Below, in pieces: positions 31,150-42,852 of a DNA stretch of 64,000 bases. The notes under the pieces were generated by a model, which made no database searches, had not been told where the DNA came from, and saw only the letters and a list, made by a program, of their open reading frames with translations. The stretch comes from Symsagittifera roscoffensis (Eukaryota; Xenacoelomorpha; Acoela; Convolutidae). The stretch is taken from positions 30,657,740 to 30,721,739 of the forward strand of contig NC_087064.1 of assembly GCF_963678635.1 (NCBI RefSeq). The letters run 5' to 3'. Made by a program: the position numbers and the translations under genes. The stretch's first letter is position 1. Each line of letters begins with the position of its first letter.

Positions 31150-33634
31150 ATTATAAGTTCAATTTCAAATCTAATAGCTGATAATTTCATAGTGCTATCT
31201 TACAATACGGATCAGCTACTAAGACACTACGGCATTCAAATTGAAAAACAAAACTGATTACTGCAATAGTTTTTGGGCTGTGGAGGCGAAAAACTTAGAA
31301 AGAATATAGCATATTTTAAACTTTTCAATGTCAGATTAATGCATGCAGGGATGCGGAAAACGATTTACGAAAATAAATATGAAAAACTATTTATTTTTCT
31401 GTATTTTTTCAACAAAAAATTCTTTTTTTTAAACGATCGGAATATTTGATAATTTTTCTAGCGCCGCCTGTATACGAATCAAATATACAATTGTTCCGGT
31501 GTTCTATCCAATCACAAAATAGTCGAATTCGGTCCAAAGGATATTCAAGTCGAATTCATTATATTTTTATTAAACTTTGGATAAATCAACTATAGCGGTT
31601 ATTTACGGCTCTTGCCGAAGAAAAAAAACAATTTTGCTCTGGATAACGATAGGGGAATAAAGGAGGGACGAACCGTTTAAAATAAAAAAACCTTCATGAT
31701 AACACGTTCATGAAACGTCAACACTTTTTCAAAAAGTTATCAGAAAAAAAACAGCACATCTCATGTCAAGTCAACAATATCAAATTTCAAAACGAAATTG
31801 AAAATTTTCTGTACCAAATGTAAATAAATTCAATTTAAGAAAGGGAGAGCAAACGACAATCTTTAACAACAGAATTGAGAACCTAATCAAAATGGGGATT
31901 TTTTTAGGTCGACCAAATTGATTTTTCGAGCTCTCCTAAATCACTATAAAGACTCCATTTTGACCAAATTTTCTGCGCCGCAAACAAAATTTTGAAAAAA
32001 GGCCAAATTTTGAAAAAAGGCCAAAAAAAGCGTTTGAAAAAAGGGCAAAAAAATTTTTTGAAAAAAGCTAATAAAATTTTGAAAAAAGGCCAAAAAAAAG
32101 CATTTTTGGAAAACTTTGACCAAAAAATTGCATCTTTTCGGCGCGCGCTCCTACCTCAAAATTAGTATAAATTGGCGCCAAAGGCACTTTTAGAAAATTT
32201 TTAGGGTCCGTCATCAAAAAATCGATATCTCAGAAAAGTACAAAAGGGGGACCCTTTGGGCTGGCAAGGAATCAAATTCCTGAGGGGAGGGCGTCCGCCC
32301 CCCGCACCCCCTTCCCTAATCCGCCCCCCGCACCCCCTTCCTTAATCCGCCCCTGACATGTTGCCTCAAATTGAAAACTTGAGGCAGTTCGTTGCCCCAA
32401 TACGTATGTATCAAAGGTTTTTGTTTTATTTATTTTTTTTTGTTATGCAGCACTTCTGGTTTTAATTGCTCAAAGTGTTGCTGAGCAAATATTAAATAAC
32501 GTAACTGCTCAAAAAAGCGAACTGTTACGTTAGTCGAATATACAGAAAGACGTGCCGGTAACGTCCCCAAACCTGGAAACCGGGTTCGAACCCCCGCCCC
32601 GACTCCCACCAAACCTTTTTTTTGGATTTTATTTATACGTAAAACTCATTGTTTTAGTTCATAGAATGGCCTTGGTCGACCTTGATTGTCAGGTTTTTGT
32701 CTGTGTTTAGCCAAAAGTGTGCGCTTGAACATGCAAAAAAAGCTCGGTTCTGTTAAAAGTAGAAACTTTATTGAGTTTGTTATGCGTACTTAAACTTCGA
32801 ACAATTTTTCTTTCGAGCCATTTGATGGTCAAAATTACCGAGACCAAAACAATTCAATACAAATTCGGATGCAGTATTTTTTGAGCAGCACAATGAGACA
32901 ACACAATGACAGACATTGCAACCTTCATGATGATCTCAAAATAAAATTCCCGTAATCAGCACTTTTAAATCTTTGAAGTAAAATATCTTCTAAACAAACT
33001 CAATTAATTCATTACTCAATTATACCAAATTAGATTGAAGTCATCATCCTAAGTTTAGTAGGAAATAACTTAGAAAATGTTTATATTCTGAAATAAAACA
33101 TTAAAACTTTTTCTATAGTTTGTTTTTGAACTCAGAATGTCATGTTGTCATCATTCCCACCTAAAGTCTGGAACAGGAAACCGAAAAAAATCGCGCAACA
33201 AATCAGTTGCTACAGAAGTTGTTATTAAATACTTTCCTCATTTGCAGAATTTGGACAATTGGTTGGAACCATTTTTTCCATTCTGCTCGTGTAGTCTCTT
33301 TTTTGCAAACGTGGGGGAATTCACAATGTCTTTAGGCCGGTCTTGCTGGCTATTTCACACTGCCGCAATATGTTCCCTTTGGTACTGAGGTCAGCGGGGC
33401 AACCGATTCCCAGTACTGTTCACAATCCCAAAAGGGTTGATTTGGTGGTTGGCTGCTCTGTACTGTACTGTGCTGCTCGCCCCGTGATTCGTGCTCTTCC
33501 GACTGTATCCACCCGTCAATCAATAATCGATCGCAACAACAATTCCAATAATAAGAATGAATTAACAAAAGAATATAACCAAATACAGGGTAGCCTATAT
33601 TTGGCTGAAATACAAATTAATCATTCAATTAAAG
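31150..33634 (+). repeat. tandem duplication unit 2 with empty Gypsy site
   Basis: Uninterrupted head-to-tail copy of 8266-9004 plus 29401-31148. The sequence around 31870-31880 runs GAGAACCTAATCAAAATG with a single CTAA, which is the pre-insertion state of the target. It includes the second copies of the MITE fragment (31878-32361) and of the tRNA-like end (32580-32611). Confidence 0.92.
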
Positions 33635-34680
33635 AAAGGGGTTCGCGATTACTATTATTTAAAGCAACTGCCTCCTGCAGTTCAATTAACACCTCACTAC
33701 AAAGTATCGTCCTCCTCGAGAACGTCTTTCAATAAAAATCGTCCAACAACGATTCCGCTATCCTCTTGATAGCCTAACTAACATTCACTAAATAATCTGC
33801 ATTCACATTAACAAGTCTTCCAACTCGTTCTCTAACTAACTGAGAACCAACTATTCGATTCGCTCGCAATAATTCTTCTCTGACGAGAACCAACCACTCT
33901 TAAGGGTAGCTAACACTGTTCTGACTCTTACAGGCTATCCGGTACCCTCCAGTTCCTTATCTTACTTTACACTTAGTTTTAGTTAAGTCACGCCATTCCC
34001 TCTCAGTCCTGACATCCGCCTAAGTCACCCGACCGCACATGTTTTAAGGATATATCCCTCCCCCTGTCAACTCTGTCACAGGCCAACTTCGTTTTCTTTT
34101 AATCATTCGTTTCACGCTTATATATACCCGGTATGCGGTAGCCGTCACAATTTGACCAAGTAAACAAATGTCATACTATTCTAATCAACTAGTTCTTGAA
34201 CTCTGTGAACTTCAGCTTTCGAGTTCAACTCAACCTCTAAACCATGCCATGTTTACTCAGTAATCCTCCCAAGGTCTTTTTTTAACTATTCCGTTAATGT
34301 TCCGACCTCCCAAGGGTAGGGGGAGACCATTTTCGTTGGTAGCGAATTCATTTCAGGCATCTAAATTTTCTATCTGTACTCTATTCCAATCCCGACCTTC
34401 TAGCTATCAGGGGAACGTAGTTTGTCTTTTAGGGGTCGGAATAAACCAAAAAGTCACCTCCGGAGGGCCAAGTAGATTTCCCGTCCATTCATACTATTTA
34501 GGAAACTTAACTCTCATGCTATGCTTCTATTACTACCAATTTCCTCGGGGACTACTTTTCTTTTTACCCTGACTAATATTCTATTTATCGCGCATTCGCC
34601 AAGCTAAATTGAACCCAATGTTTACCAAGTCCACTTTGAATTAACTCTACTACTCCAAGGTTGCAAATATATAAGTTTGC
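33635..34680. other. pyrimidine-rich region, unassigned
   Basis: The plus strand is rich in C and T. A 91-codon frame at 34297-34572 has no recognisable domain. I see no LTR edges or conserved motifs. It may be part of an old element. Confidence 0.3.
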
Positions 34681-34699
34681 CCCCCAATTTTTAGCAAGG

Positions 34700-35560
34700 T
34701 AACCCATCCTCATTTCCAGGGGTTGGGCTGGGAAATACGCCACTTTCCGGTGTTAATCCCGGGGTTTTCCATGCAAGTTTGGGGTCAAAACGCCCAAAGA
34801 TCAACTTAAGGTCACCCCGGGGTCAACCGGTGTCAAACTTCCATATTTTGGTTCAGAATTCCATGGGGGTCCTAACTACCAACCATGGGGGTTTCATTCA
34901 TATCCCATCAATAATCCACATCTAAGGTCCATTATCACTTTTTCCGGGAAAAACCTATTAACACCGGAAGGAGTCACCGGAGGGGTTTCAATTACAAGGG
35001 ATCTTTTTTCGGGGATGAGTTTTAGTGTCTGATGCCGCCATAAAATTGATATGCCCTTGCTCATTATTTTGCGTAAATTAACTACTTCCGGCCTAAGGGG
35101 GTGTTTTTCCAAGTGCTAATAGCTTCCGGTCCAGCCTCCGGAATTGATGCAAATTATAAAACTAGATGTATCTTGCCACTATCTATCATCCCTCCAAGTT
35201 TCAGCTCCCTGCAATCATTGGAGGCCGAGAAACGACTTCCGGAAGTTAGGGGTAGGTTTGTTTAATTAGGGCATAAAACCAGAAGTGGCGGTCTGAGGGG
35301 TCTGGGTTCCCAAACTTAAGCTCCCCTTAACCAGGCCTACAAGATACTAGAATTTGAACCCAATACCGCCGCTAGTTTCCGAGTTCTGATAGGGCCATTT
35401 ACACTTCCGGGGACCGTTATCACTTGCCCCCCTCCCCAAGGGTCTGAGGGGTCCCGTTTCTTGTATGCCCGGGTCAAATCATCTCCAGTATCGCTCCTCT
35501 GAATTTCATAACATTAGCTTTCCTAATTCCGATTGGGGGGGGGGGGGGGGGTTCGCCGAT
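34700..35560. other. GC-richer region with CTTCCGG motifs and G17
   Basis: More GC-rich than its surroundings. CTTCCGG, CTCCGG or their complements recur at irregular spacing (near 34969, 34978, 35088, 35124, 35137, 35243 and 35409). An uninterrupted run of 17 G lies at 35535-35551. No gene is recognised; the minus-strand 72-codon frame at 34894-35112 is not supported. Confidence 0.45.
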
Positions 35561-36150
35561 TTTAACAAATTTTGTTTTCTGGCATAGGAGGGACGATCTC
35601 TTCGAAGATTGAACTATTTCGAACTTTACCCTTTGTTTGCTCTACTACTTAATTTAATGACGAATCAATCTTACGCTCAGGTTACTATAGTAGATGTAAT
35701 ACAGTAATACTGTAGAATCACCAATTCTACATTTTTCAATCATTTTTTATGTAGCTCCAAACGTCTCAAGGAATTCCAAGGCTTGTCACAATTTATTAGC
35801 AATCTTTTCATTTTTCAAATAATTTATTGGCAGCGAATTATCGGAAATAGAAAAAATACCGGACTAATTTTTTTTGCTAAAATTATGTTTACTACAGTTT
35901 TCTTTGCAAAACTAAATACAAAACGAAAACAAAATTATACCAAATCTTGCACTATGAAATTGCAATAATTTTCTAATCCGTCATGTAAAAACCCTGCGCA
36001 AAAAGGAGAACTTCTCGAAACCATTTTTCAACAGCAAAATGCCTAATCAAAAATCTAAAAATCTTCGCAAAAGAAAACTTCTATTTGCCTTATTAAAATT
36101 TTTTTTCTTGAATTTTTGTGGCAGATCACAGAAAAGGGGAAGCGGAGCTA
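35561..36150. other. AT-rich stretch with small hairpin
   Basis: TGTAGAAT/ATTCTACA forms an 8-bp stem with a 5-nt loop at 35711-35731, directly after ACAGTAATACTGT. Nothing else is seen. Confidence 0.4.
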
Positions 36151-36214
36151 TAAGCAGAGTGGTCTAAGAGCAGAACGGGTCCCAGAGCAGAAAGACAGAA
36201 AAATAATAACTTTT
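36151..36214 (+). repeat. inverted repeat flanking BEL element, left arm
   Basis: About 64 bp matching 45777-45840 in reverse orientation, with shared GGTCTAAGAGCAGAA in the middle and AACAGAAAAATA-like sequence further on. GAGTGGTCTAAG resembles the A box of Leu/Ser tRNAs, so the repeat may be tRNA-related. It lies about 55 bp outside the 5' LTR. Confidence 0.55.
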
Positions 36215-36267
36215 ATTGATTAATACGGGCAAATTGATGAAAAAGCTATCAGAATTGTCAAAAATAC

Positions 36268-36874
36268 TGTTATATGCCAAATTGACAATTGACAACCATC
36301 TTAAATGACTTCAGTTTTCACATGCAATCAGGAAAACTCCGGGAAAGAAATTGAAAACCAAAACTCAGCAAATACAAAATTGCAAAAAATGCAAAACTGA
36401 ATGCCAAACACGTGCAACCAACTAATTTATAATCAAATCAAAATTCAAAGCAAGAAAGACTCAAATAAATCGTGTAAATTAGAAACGATTACATTTTCTT
36501 TTTCTAGATGGCACTCAGCTAAATTGCCAGAAACCACACCCTTGCTCTACCCCCTGACCAGGCTGGAAGCACAGTTTGTCTTTAGTACCAACCAAGGAAC
36601 ACCCGTTTTGCAGTTCCTTAAGATTAAAAAAAAATCGGTTTAACAATTTGGACCCCCATAGCTTAACTTTGGTATTGGGACGTTAACTTTACATTTGGTT
36701 TATATTACTTTCCGCCTGTTTAAGTATCAGAACGAACTACTATCAAGCATTTGTAATTTTCAAATGCTTATTTTATTTCGTTATACTTATTTGAAAATAT
36801 ATTTACCGCACCATTGTCCTTTTGCTTCGTTCCTTTTTAAGTTTAGGTCTAGCTACCTAGGACGGGAACTAACA
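36268..36874 (+). repeat. BEL 5' LTR (right edge approximate)
   Basis: The first 240 bp match the 3' LTR at 45366-45607. The right edge is set at AACTAACA before the leader and is uncertain by tens of bases. The frames at 36401-36643 and 36695-36880 lie in the LTR and are not called as genes. Confidence 0.7.
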
Positions 36875-36944
36875 AAGTAGGTCAAAACTACGACTGGATA
36901 CGACATCTACAACAACTGCAACGATCAACTACGACAAACTAGCC

Positions 36945-37585
36945 ATGCCCAACAAAACCACTCTCCCCCAGAGAAATCTTCTCATCGCCCAACTAGAGCG
37001 CCTCTTCAGACGATTACGAAAAGCCATCAGTGACATCAATACAAACTACAACATAGCTGACTCAGAAACCGAGATGAAGAAAATTCTCAGCAATTTGGAA
37101 GACGCCACTAAGTACCTTGTAGACCACCCGACTGAGCACGCCACTGCGGAGGATCTCATCAACCGATTCACTGATATACAAGACGAACACGACGCCATCA
37201 TGGATGAATTTAGACAGATGCTACAAAAAAAACAGCAGAGGCAACTTCACAACAGCAGAACACTAATGCCACCACAATTCAAGCCCACCACACAGCTGAT
37301 TCAATGCAACAACAGACAATACTAGATCGGGACTCTAGCCAGACGTCAACATTATCCAACAGCAGCCATCAGCCCGGATCATCAGTTCAGCAAACAGTAG
37401 AGGACCAAAACTTTTCAGATAGCCGAGATACTCAGCAGCAAGTCCCCCAGACAGGTTTCGAAATAGACAGACCACCACTTCAACAAACAGAACACGACAC
37501 CACTAACGCAAACCTCAGCTTCAACATAGTTACAGAACAGCAGTCCATTCCAGCAGCAGTATCTCAGACGACAAGTAACGGAAAG
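36945..37585 (+). pseudogene. BEL gag, N-terminal part (forward)
   Basis: Starts MPNKTTLPQRN and has a helical, charged N-terminal domain (about 125 residues) that ends at a stop at 37323-37325. Reading continues in another frame (from 37304) through a Gln/Ser/Thr-rich linker, implying a frameshift. It ends at 37585, where inverted RT sequence begins. The same linker occurs inverted near 39690-39852 and 42431-42600. The core gag domain that should follow is found only in inverted pieces. Confidence 0.7.
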
Positions 37586-37589
37586 TCAC

Positions 37590-38364
37590 GAGCAACGGAG
37601 AGCAGATCGTTACTTACTCTCCATCGTATTCCGAGAATTCGCTTGAAGATTTTGGTGTCCTTGATTTCGTCTATGGTGATGGATCTATGTTCCTCTGGTA
37701 TTGTTTGCAGAATTCTATGATCCGTAGTGATTAACTTCGTCAGGTTGAAGCTTCCTTGTTGTAGCACGTGTCGAAGGTCTTCTATGATTTTCACTGCGGT
37801 GTCGATGTCGTCGGTGGCTTCGAAGAAGTCGTCCATATAGAAGTTCTCGTAGACAAGTTTTTTGATGTGGGGATGGCTTTCAGCATTGTCGTCTGAGCAA
37901 GTTCCTAATGCGTAAATTGCACAGGTGGGAGAACATTTGGCTCCAAAGACGAATCGAGTGTACTCAAAAAATTTGGGTTCTTCCGCTCCCCAGAGGAAAT
38001 GAAGAAATTTTTTGTCTTCGGGGTTAACAGAAAACTGCATATACATCCCTTCAATGTCGGCAGTGATGGGATGCTTACCTTCGCGAAATCGGGTAATTAC
38101 TCCAAGTAGATTGCAGAGCAAGTCAAGTCCAGTGAGAAGCATATCATTCAGACAAACTCTTTTAAATTTGGATTTGGCATTGGAAACACGGCGAAGTTTT
38201 CCTGGCTTGTTTGGGTTGATTACGCCATGTTTAGGTAAAATCAATCCTGTCGAAGGTTTTTCGTCTGGCTTTAATTTCCGAATGTAGTGCTTGCTTACAT
38301 TCTGGTCAATTGTATTCTGGTAGAGAGCCAAATTTTCTGAATTCTTGTTAAGTTGTATTCTCAT
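37590..38364 (-). pseudogene. BEL reverse transcriptase, inverted
   Basis: BEL/Pao-type RT palm and fingers, with ADIEGMYMQ and the catalytic block FYMDDFFEATD, then a thumb-like region ending RILGIRWRVSND. It is open over about 255 codons. It ends at the junction with forward gag at about 37590. No RNase H follows on this strand, since that domain lies in forward orientation at 40106. All visible RT catalytic residues are present. Confidence 0.85.
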
Positions 38365-38391
38365 CCGGTTATATTGGGCAATTGCTGCTTT

Positions 38392-38940
38392 CTAGTTGTT
38401 GGGAAGATTTGCATTTGGTTTCCACAGAATTCCAAGTTGATAGCGGTTGTCGTATAATGATATGGTTTTCCGAAGTGTTTGCATAGCGTGTCTTTTGTCC
38501 GATGACAGAGTTACTTCAGGTGATGCGGCATAAGTTTCCATTCGCCAGAATGAAGTGAGAAGATCTGAGATTTGTGTGTCGTCAGTTGATATCTGTATTG
38601 GGGTGGCTATTGCTTGGTGGCTTGAGAAGTATCCAATGTCGTTGTTCGGGCCTGCTATTACCCATCCTAGGGCTGTACGGACTGCTCGAGGAACATTTTG
38701 ATTTCCTTTGATGATCGTCTTCGGGCTGATGATGTCAATATTGTCCGTTCCGATCACTAGGGCTACGTCGTTGTTGCTGAAGTCCGGAAAACATATATCC
38801 TTAAGGTGGTCGTATTGGCTGCAGATGTCGTTCAACTTTTCGGGCTCCGCTGCATTCAAGTTGATGTTCTCTTTGATTAAAACATTAGTTAGTTTAAACG
38901 CTAAAGTGTTATTTCCAAATGAATGAACTGTAATATCCAC
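38392..38940 (-). pseudogene. BEL protease-RT linker, inverted
   Basis: Contains the BEL/Pao retropepsin C-terminal part (LVIGTDNIDII) and RAVRTALGWVIAGP, the conserved link between protease and RT in this superfamily. The N-terminal half with the catalytic Asp is not visible in this frame. It is separated from the gag core piece and the RT piece by short breaks with stop codons. Confidence 0.75.
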
Positions 38941-38951
38941 TGTCTTAGCCT

Positions 38952-39686
38952 CTATCGTTTGCTAGTTGAAGAAACCTCCAATGAGCAGTTGTTCCTGATG
39001 GTAAGCTTCCTCCAGTTGAAGATATGCGAAGTCTTCTGGGAAGGCTGGTTGGTTGATGGTCGAGATCCGTTGGCGTCTCGAAGTCTTGGGGCTATTTGTT
39101 GTCGATCGTTCGATTCCAGGGTCATTTGCTGCGGTTGCATAGGTGGTAAGTGATCGCGTGCTAATGCAAACTGTCTGATCCAGTCGTTGAAGGCGATAAG
39201 ATTAGGCTGGTCGATTTTCTGGGCGCTGATGTACTGTGTCCACTGAAGCTGCTGATGGTGTTTCAATTTGCTGACGGTAAATTGAACGTATATTGTAGAG
39301 TTTAAGTCGTCTTTGAACCCAAGCGTCCGAAAGGTTTCGACCATGTTACTGATGAATGTGGAAAGTTCCATGTTCGAATCCCTGCGATGAGTTGATGGTT
39401 GCTTGAAGCTCTGTAGTCTGTTGACGAAGTCATTGATGATGATGTCGGGTCGTCCATATCGTCGTCGTAGTTCCTGGAGGGCAGCGTTGTACATAGTGCT
39501 ATTGAAGGAGTAGCCAGAAATAGCTTGTTTTGCTTTTCCAGTCGTTAAAGTCTGCAGATGAGTCATATTTTTGGAGTCCGAGATGGCTTGATTGTGGATT
39601 GTTGCTTCGAAGAGTCCGAACTACATGCTCCACTTCATAAGGTTTCCGTTGAAAGGCTCGATTTTTATTTTTGGGGGCCTAGTCAT
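38952..39686 (-). pseudogene. BEL gag core, inverted, with premature stop
   Basis: Core gag domain of BEL/Pao type (start MTRPPKIKIEPF; later LTTGKAKQAISGYSF, LQELRRRYGRP and FRTLGF). A Trp codon present in the copy at 42063-42430 is TAG here, splitting the frame so that only the part downstream of 39566 is open. No zinc knuckle is seen. Gln-rich linker sequence continues to 39852. Confidence 0.75.
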
Positions 39687-39861
39687 AAGACTGTAGTTTG
39701 CTCGTGACTGTCAGTTACTTGATGTCTGAGATACTGCTGCTGGAATGAACTGCTGTTCTGTAACTATGTTGAAGCTGAGGTTTGCGTTGGTGGTGTCGTG
39801 TTCTGTTTGTTGAAGTGGTGGCCTGTCTGTTTCGAAACCTGTCAGGGGGACTTGAGGCCGA

Positions 39862-40105
39862 GTGTATCGTTACTTACTCTCCATCGTATTCCAAGAATTC
39901 GCTTGAAGATTTTGGGGTCCTTGATTTCGTCTATGGTGATGGATCTTTGTTCCTCTGGTATTGTTTGCAGAATTCTATAATCTGTAGTGATCCACTTTGT
40001 CAGGTTGAAGCTTCCTTGTTGTAGTACGTGTCAAAGGTCTTCTATGATTTTCACTGCGGTGTCGATTTCGTCGGTGGCTTCGAAGAAGTCGTCCATGTAT
40101 TGATA
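39862..40105 (-). pseudogene. BEL RT fragment, inverted
   Basis: Covers only the part from MDDFF to RWRVSND, matching 37605-37840 and 42604-42852. Its ends coincide with GAGTGTATC and GATACACTC, a 9-bp inverted repeat that sits at both breakpoints. Confidence 0.8.
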
Positions 40106-42062
40106 CACTCAGCTTCACTACTGACAAACTACACGAAATTGCCCAGAAGAAACCTACACAACGGAACCTACTTCGCGCAGCTTCTCCTTAATCTTTGACC
40201 CAATTGGAATAGCAGCACCTATTACGATTCGACCACGAATAATCCAGCAAGCAATTTGGAGAAAAGAAATGAAGTGGGACGACCAAATTACACGAGAAAT
40301 GTTACCTGAACTGTTTGAACTTCTCGACGAGAGAAAAGATCTACAGACAGTGGAAATACCCCGACACTATTTTGGATACAGCTCCGACAACATGGCTCTT
40401 CATGTTTTTTCAGATGCCTCCTACAGCGTCCTAGCAGCAGTCGCTTATTTTGTATACAGCAACAGTGCCACTCGGCAATTCTGCGGCGCCTTTTTTCTAG
40501 GAAAAGCTCGAGTGGCTCCTCTAAAACAACACACAATAACTAAATTGGAACTACAAGCCGCAGTTTTGGTGCTCGCCTCGCAAAGTTCATTCCTAGAGAA
40601 CAAAGGATTTACATCAACTCTACGCATATGTGGACAGACAGCACAACGGCGCTTCATTGGATACAGGGATTTGATAAACGACAACAAATTTTTGTGGCTC
40701 ACAGAATTGCAGAAATTTTAGAAAGCACCCAAGCGAGTCAATGGAATCATTGCCTAGGACCCCTAAACCCAGCAGACGACGGAACCCATGGAATACCCCT
40801 CTCAGAATTCAGTAACAATTCAAGATAGGTCACCGGACCGAAATTCATATGTGAACCAGAATGCAACTGGTCAAAGCTACAGTTAATCGACGCCAATACG
40901 GATACCTTGCAACTCAACGATCAAACTGGACAACTGGATTAAATAGCAACAACTCCAATGCTAGCTTTTCAAGCTTCCACCGTAAAGACAGAACAAAGCT
41001 TCATCGATTACAGCAGATTCTCCAAATGGACAAGAGTTCTCAGAACAACTGCATACGTGATGCGTGCCGCCACGATTTTTAAAGATAAAGGACTACAGTC
41101 CCGCAACGAAAGCCCGACCACCGAACTGACAAGCAACAACATGATTGCCGCAAAGAACTTTATCTTCAAGAAGACGCAACGAGACAGCTTCAAACCAGAG
41201 GTCAACGCATTGACACAAAATAAACGAATCAACACAACTAGCAGACTTCGACACCTATCACCATTTCTAGACGAAGACGGACTCTTGCGAGCACGTGGAC
41301 GCCTCGAGAAATCTCAATTGGACTATTGCATAAAACACCCGATTATCCTTGATGGAAACCACCCAGCAGTTCACCTCTTTATAGGACAAACCCACAAAGA
41401 CAACCAGCATTCGCCATGCCAGCACTTGAAAAATATTCTTCAAAACAAGTATTGGATTCTCTGTGTTCGCGCACACATTGACAAGATCATAAAAAACTGT
41501 TACGACTGCCGACGAAAACAGGCAACTGGACTACAGCCGGAACTTGCGCCCCTACCCGCCTTCAGATTTCCAGAAGATAAACCCTTCCCGTTTCAACGAA
41601 CAGGATTAGATCTCTTTGGACCGTTTGCTTCGAAAACCGTAGAAAACTACAACAAACGCTACGGCGTTATAATGACTTGCCAAACAACACGAGCCGTACA
41701 TCTTGAGATGTGCCAGGATCAATCAGCCGACGCCTTCATCAAAACGTTACGACGATTCTTCGCTCGCAGAGGACAACCAGCCAAAATTGTTTCTGATGAT
41801 GGTACAAATTTCACCGCAGCCGAAAAAAGAACTCAACAGGCACTTCGACGCCGATGTTACACGACAATTCTACGCCAACCATCAGATTGAATGGACCTTC
41901 AACCCTGCCTATGCTCCTCAAAGACTCGTTCTATGCCATCATAGGAAGCCAGATTCTAACAGACGACATATTCAACACCATTCTTTGCGAAGTTGAACAC
42001 TTCATGAACGCAAGACCCATCACTACAGTTTCAGCATCCCCCGATGATGTTGAAGCCCTCCC
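40106..42062 (+). pseudogene. BEL RNase H and integrase, forward, first copy
   Basis: RNase H has FSDAS, KLELQ and MWTDSTTAL (the D, E and D residues). The frame is broken near 40567 by a one-base loss relative to the second copy. The integrase finger has HLFIGQTH and CYDC. The core has GLDLFGPF and SDDGTNF, the second Asp being followed by an extra Asp instead of Asn. A frameshift follows in an A run, and the segment that normally carries the third catalytic residue (Glu) is missing. The piece ends abruptly at 42062, where inverted gag begins. Confidence 0.85.
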
Positions 42063-42600
42063 CCAAGCGTCCGAAAGGCTTCCACCATGTTACTGATGAA
42101 TGTGGAAAATTCCATGTACGAATCCCTGCGATGAGTTGATGGTTGCTTGAAGCTCTGTAGTCTGTTGACGAAGTCATTGATGATGATGTCGGGTCGTCCA
42201 TATCGTCGTCGTAGTTCCTGGAGGGCAGCGTTGTACATAGTGCTATTGAAGGAGTAGCCAGAAATAGCTTGTTTTGCTTTTCCAGTCGTTAAAGTCTGCA
42301 GATGAGTCATATTTTTGGAGTCCGAGATGGCTTGATTGTGGATTGTTGCTTCGTAGAGTCCGAACCACATGCTCCACTTCATAAGGTTTCCGTTGAAAGG
42401 CTCGATTTTTATTTTTGGGGGCCTAGTCATAAGACTGTAGTTTGCTCGTGACTGTCAGTTACTTGATGTCTGAGATACTGTTGCTGGAATGAACTGCTGT
42501 TCTGTAACTATGTTGAAGCTGAGGTTTGCGTTGGTGGTGTCGTGTTCTGTTTGTTGAAGTGGTGGTCTGTCTATTTCGAAACCTGTCAGGGGGACTTGAG
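42063..42600 (-). pseudogene. BEL gag core and linker fragment, inverted
   Basis: An open 135-codon frame from MTRPPKIKI at 42430 down to about 42065, where it is cut at FRTLG. The Gln-rich linker lies on the other side. It matches 39340-39852 closely. Confidence 0.8.
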
Positions 42601-42603
42601 GCC

Positions 42604-42852
42604 GAGTGTATCGTTACTTACTCTCCATCGTATTCCGAGAATTCGCTTGAAGATTTTGGGGTCCTTGATTTCGTCTATGGTGATGGATCTTTGTTCCTCT
42701 GGTATTGTTTGCAGAATTCTATAATCTGTAGTGATCCACTTCGTCAGGTTGAAGCTTCCTTGTTGTAGTACGTGTCGAAGGTCTTCTATGATTTTCACTG
42801 CGGTGTCGATTTCGTCGGTGGCTTCGAAGAAGTCGTCCATGTATTGATACAC
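42604..42852 (-). pseudogene. BEL RT fragment, inverted, second copy
   Basis: Same extent as the fragment at 39862-40105, again delimited by GAGTGTATC (42604-42612) and GATACACTC (42846-42854). Confidence 0.8.

Noticed and set aside
30651-31156. Duplicated 83- and 99-codon ORFs
   Set aside because: Identity comes from the recent tandem duplication of the whole unit; the second frame already differs in length between copies (99 versus 130 codons).
34297-34572. 91-codon ORF
   Set aside because: No recognisable domain, no start context support and no conserved copy to test.
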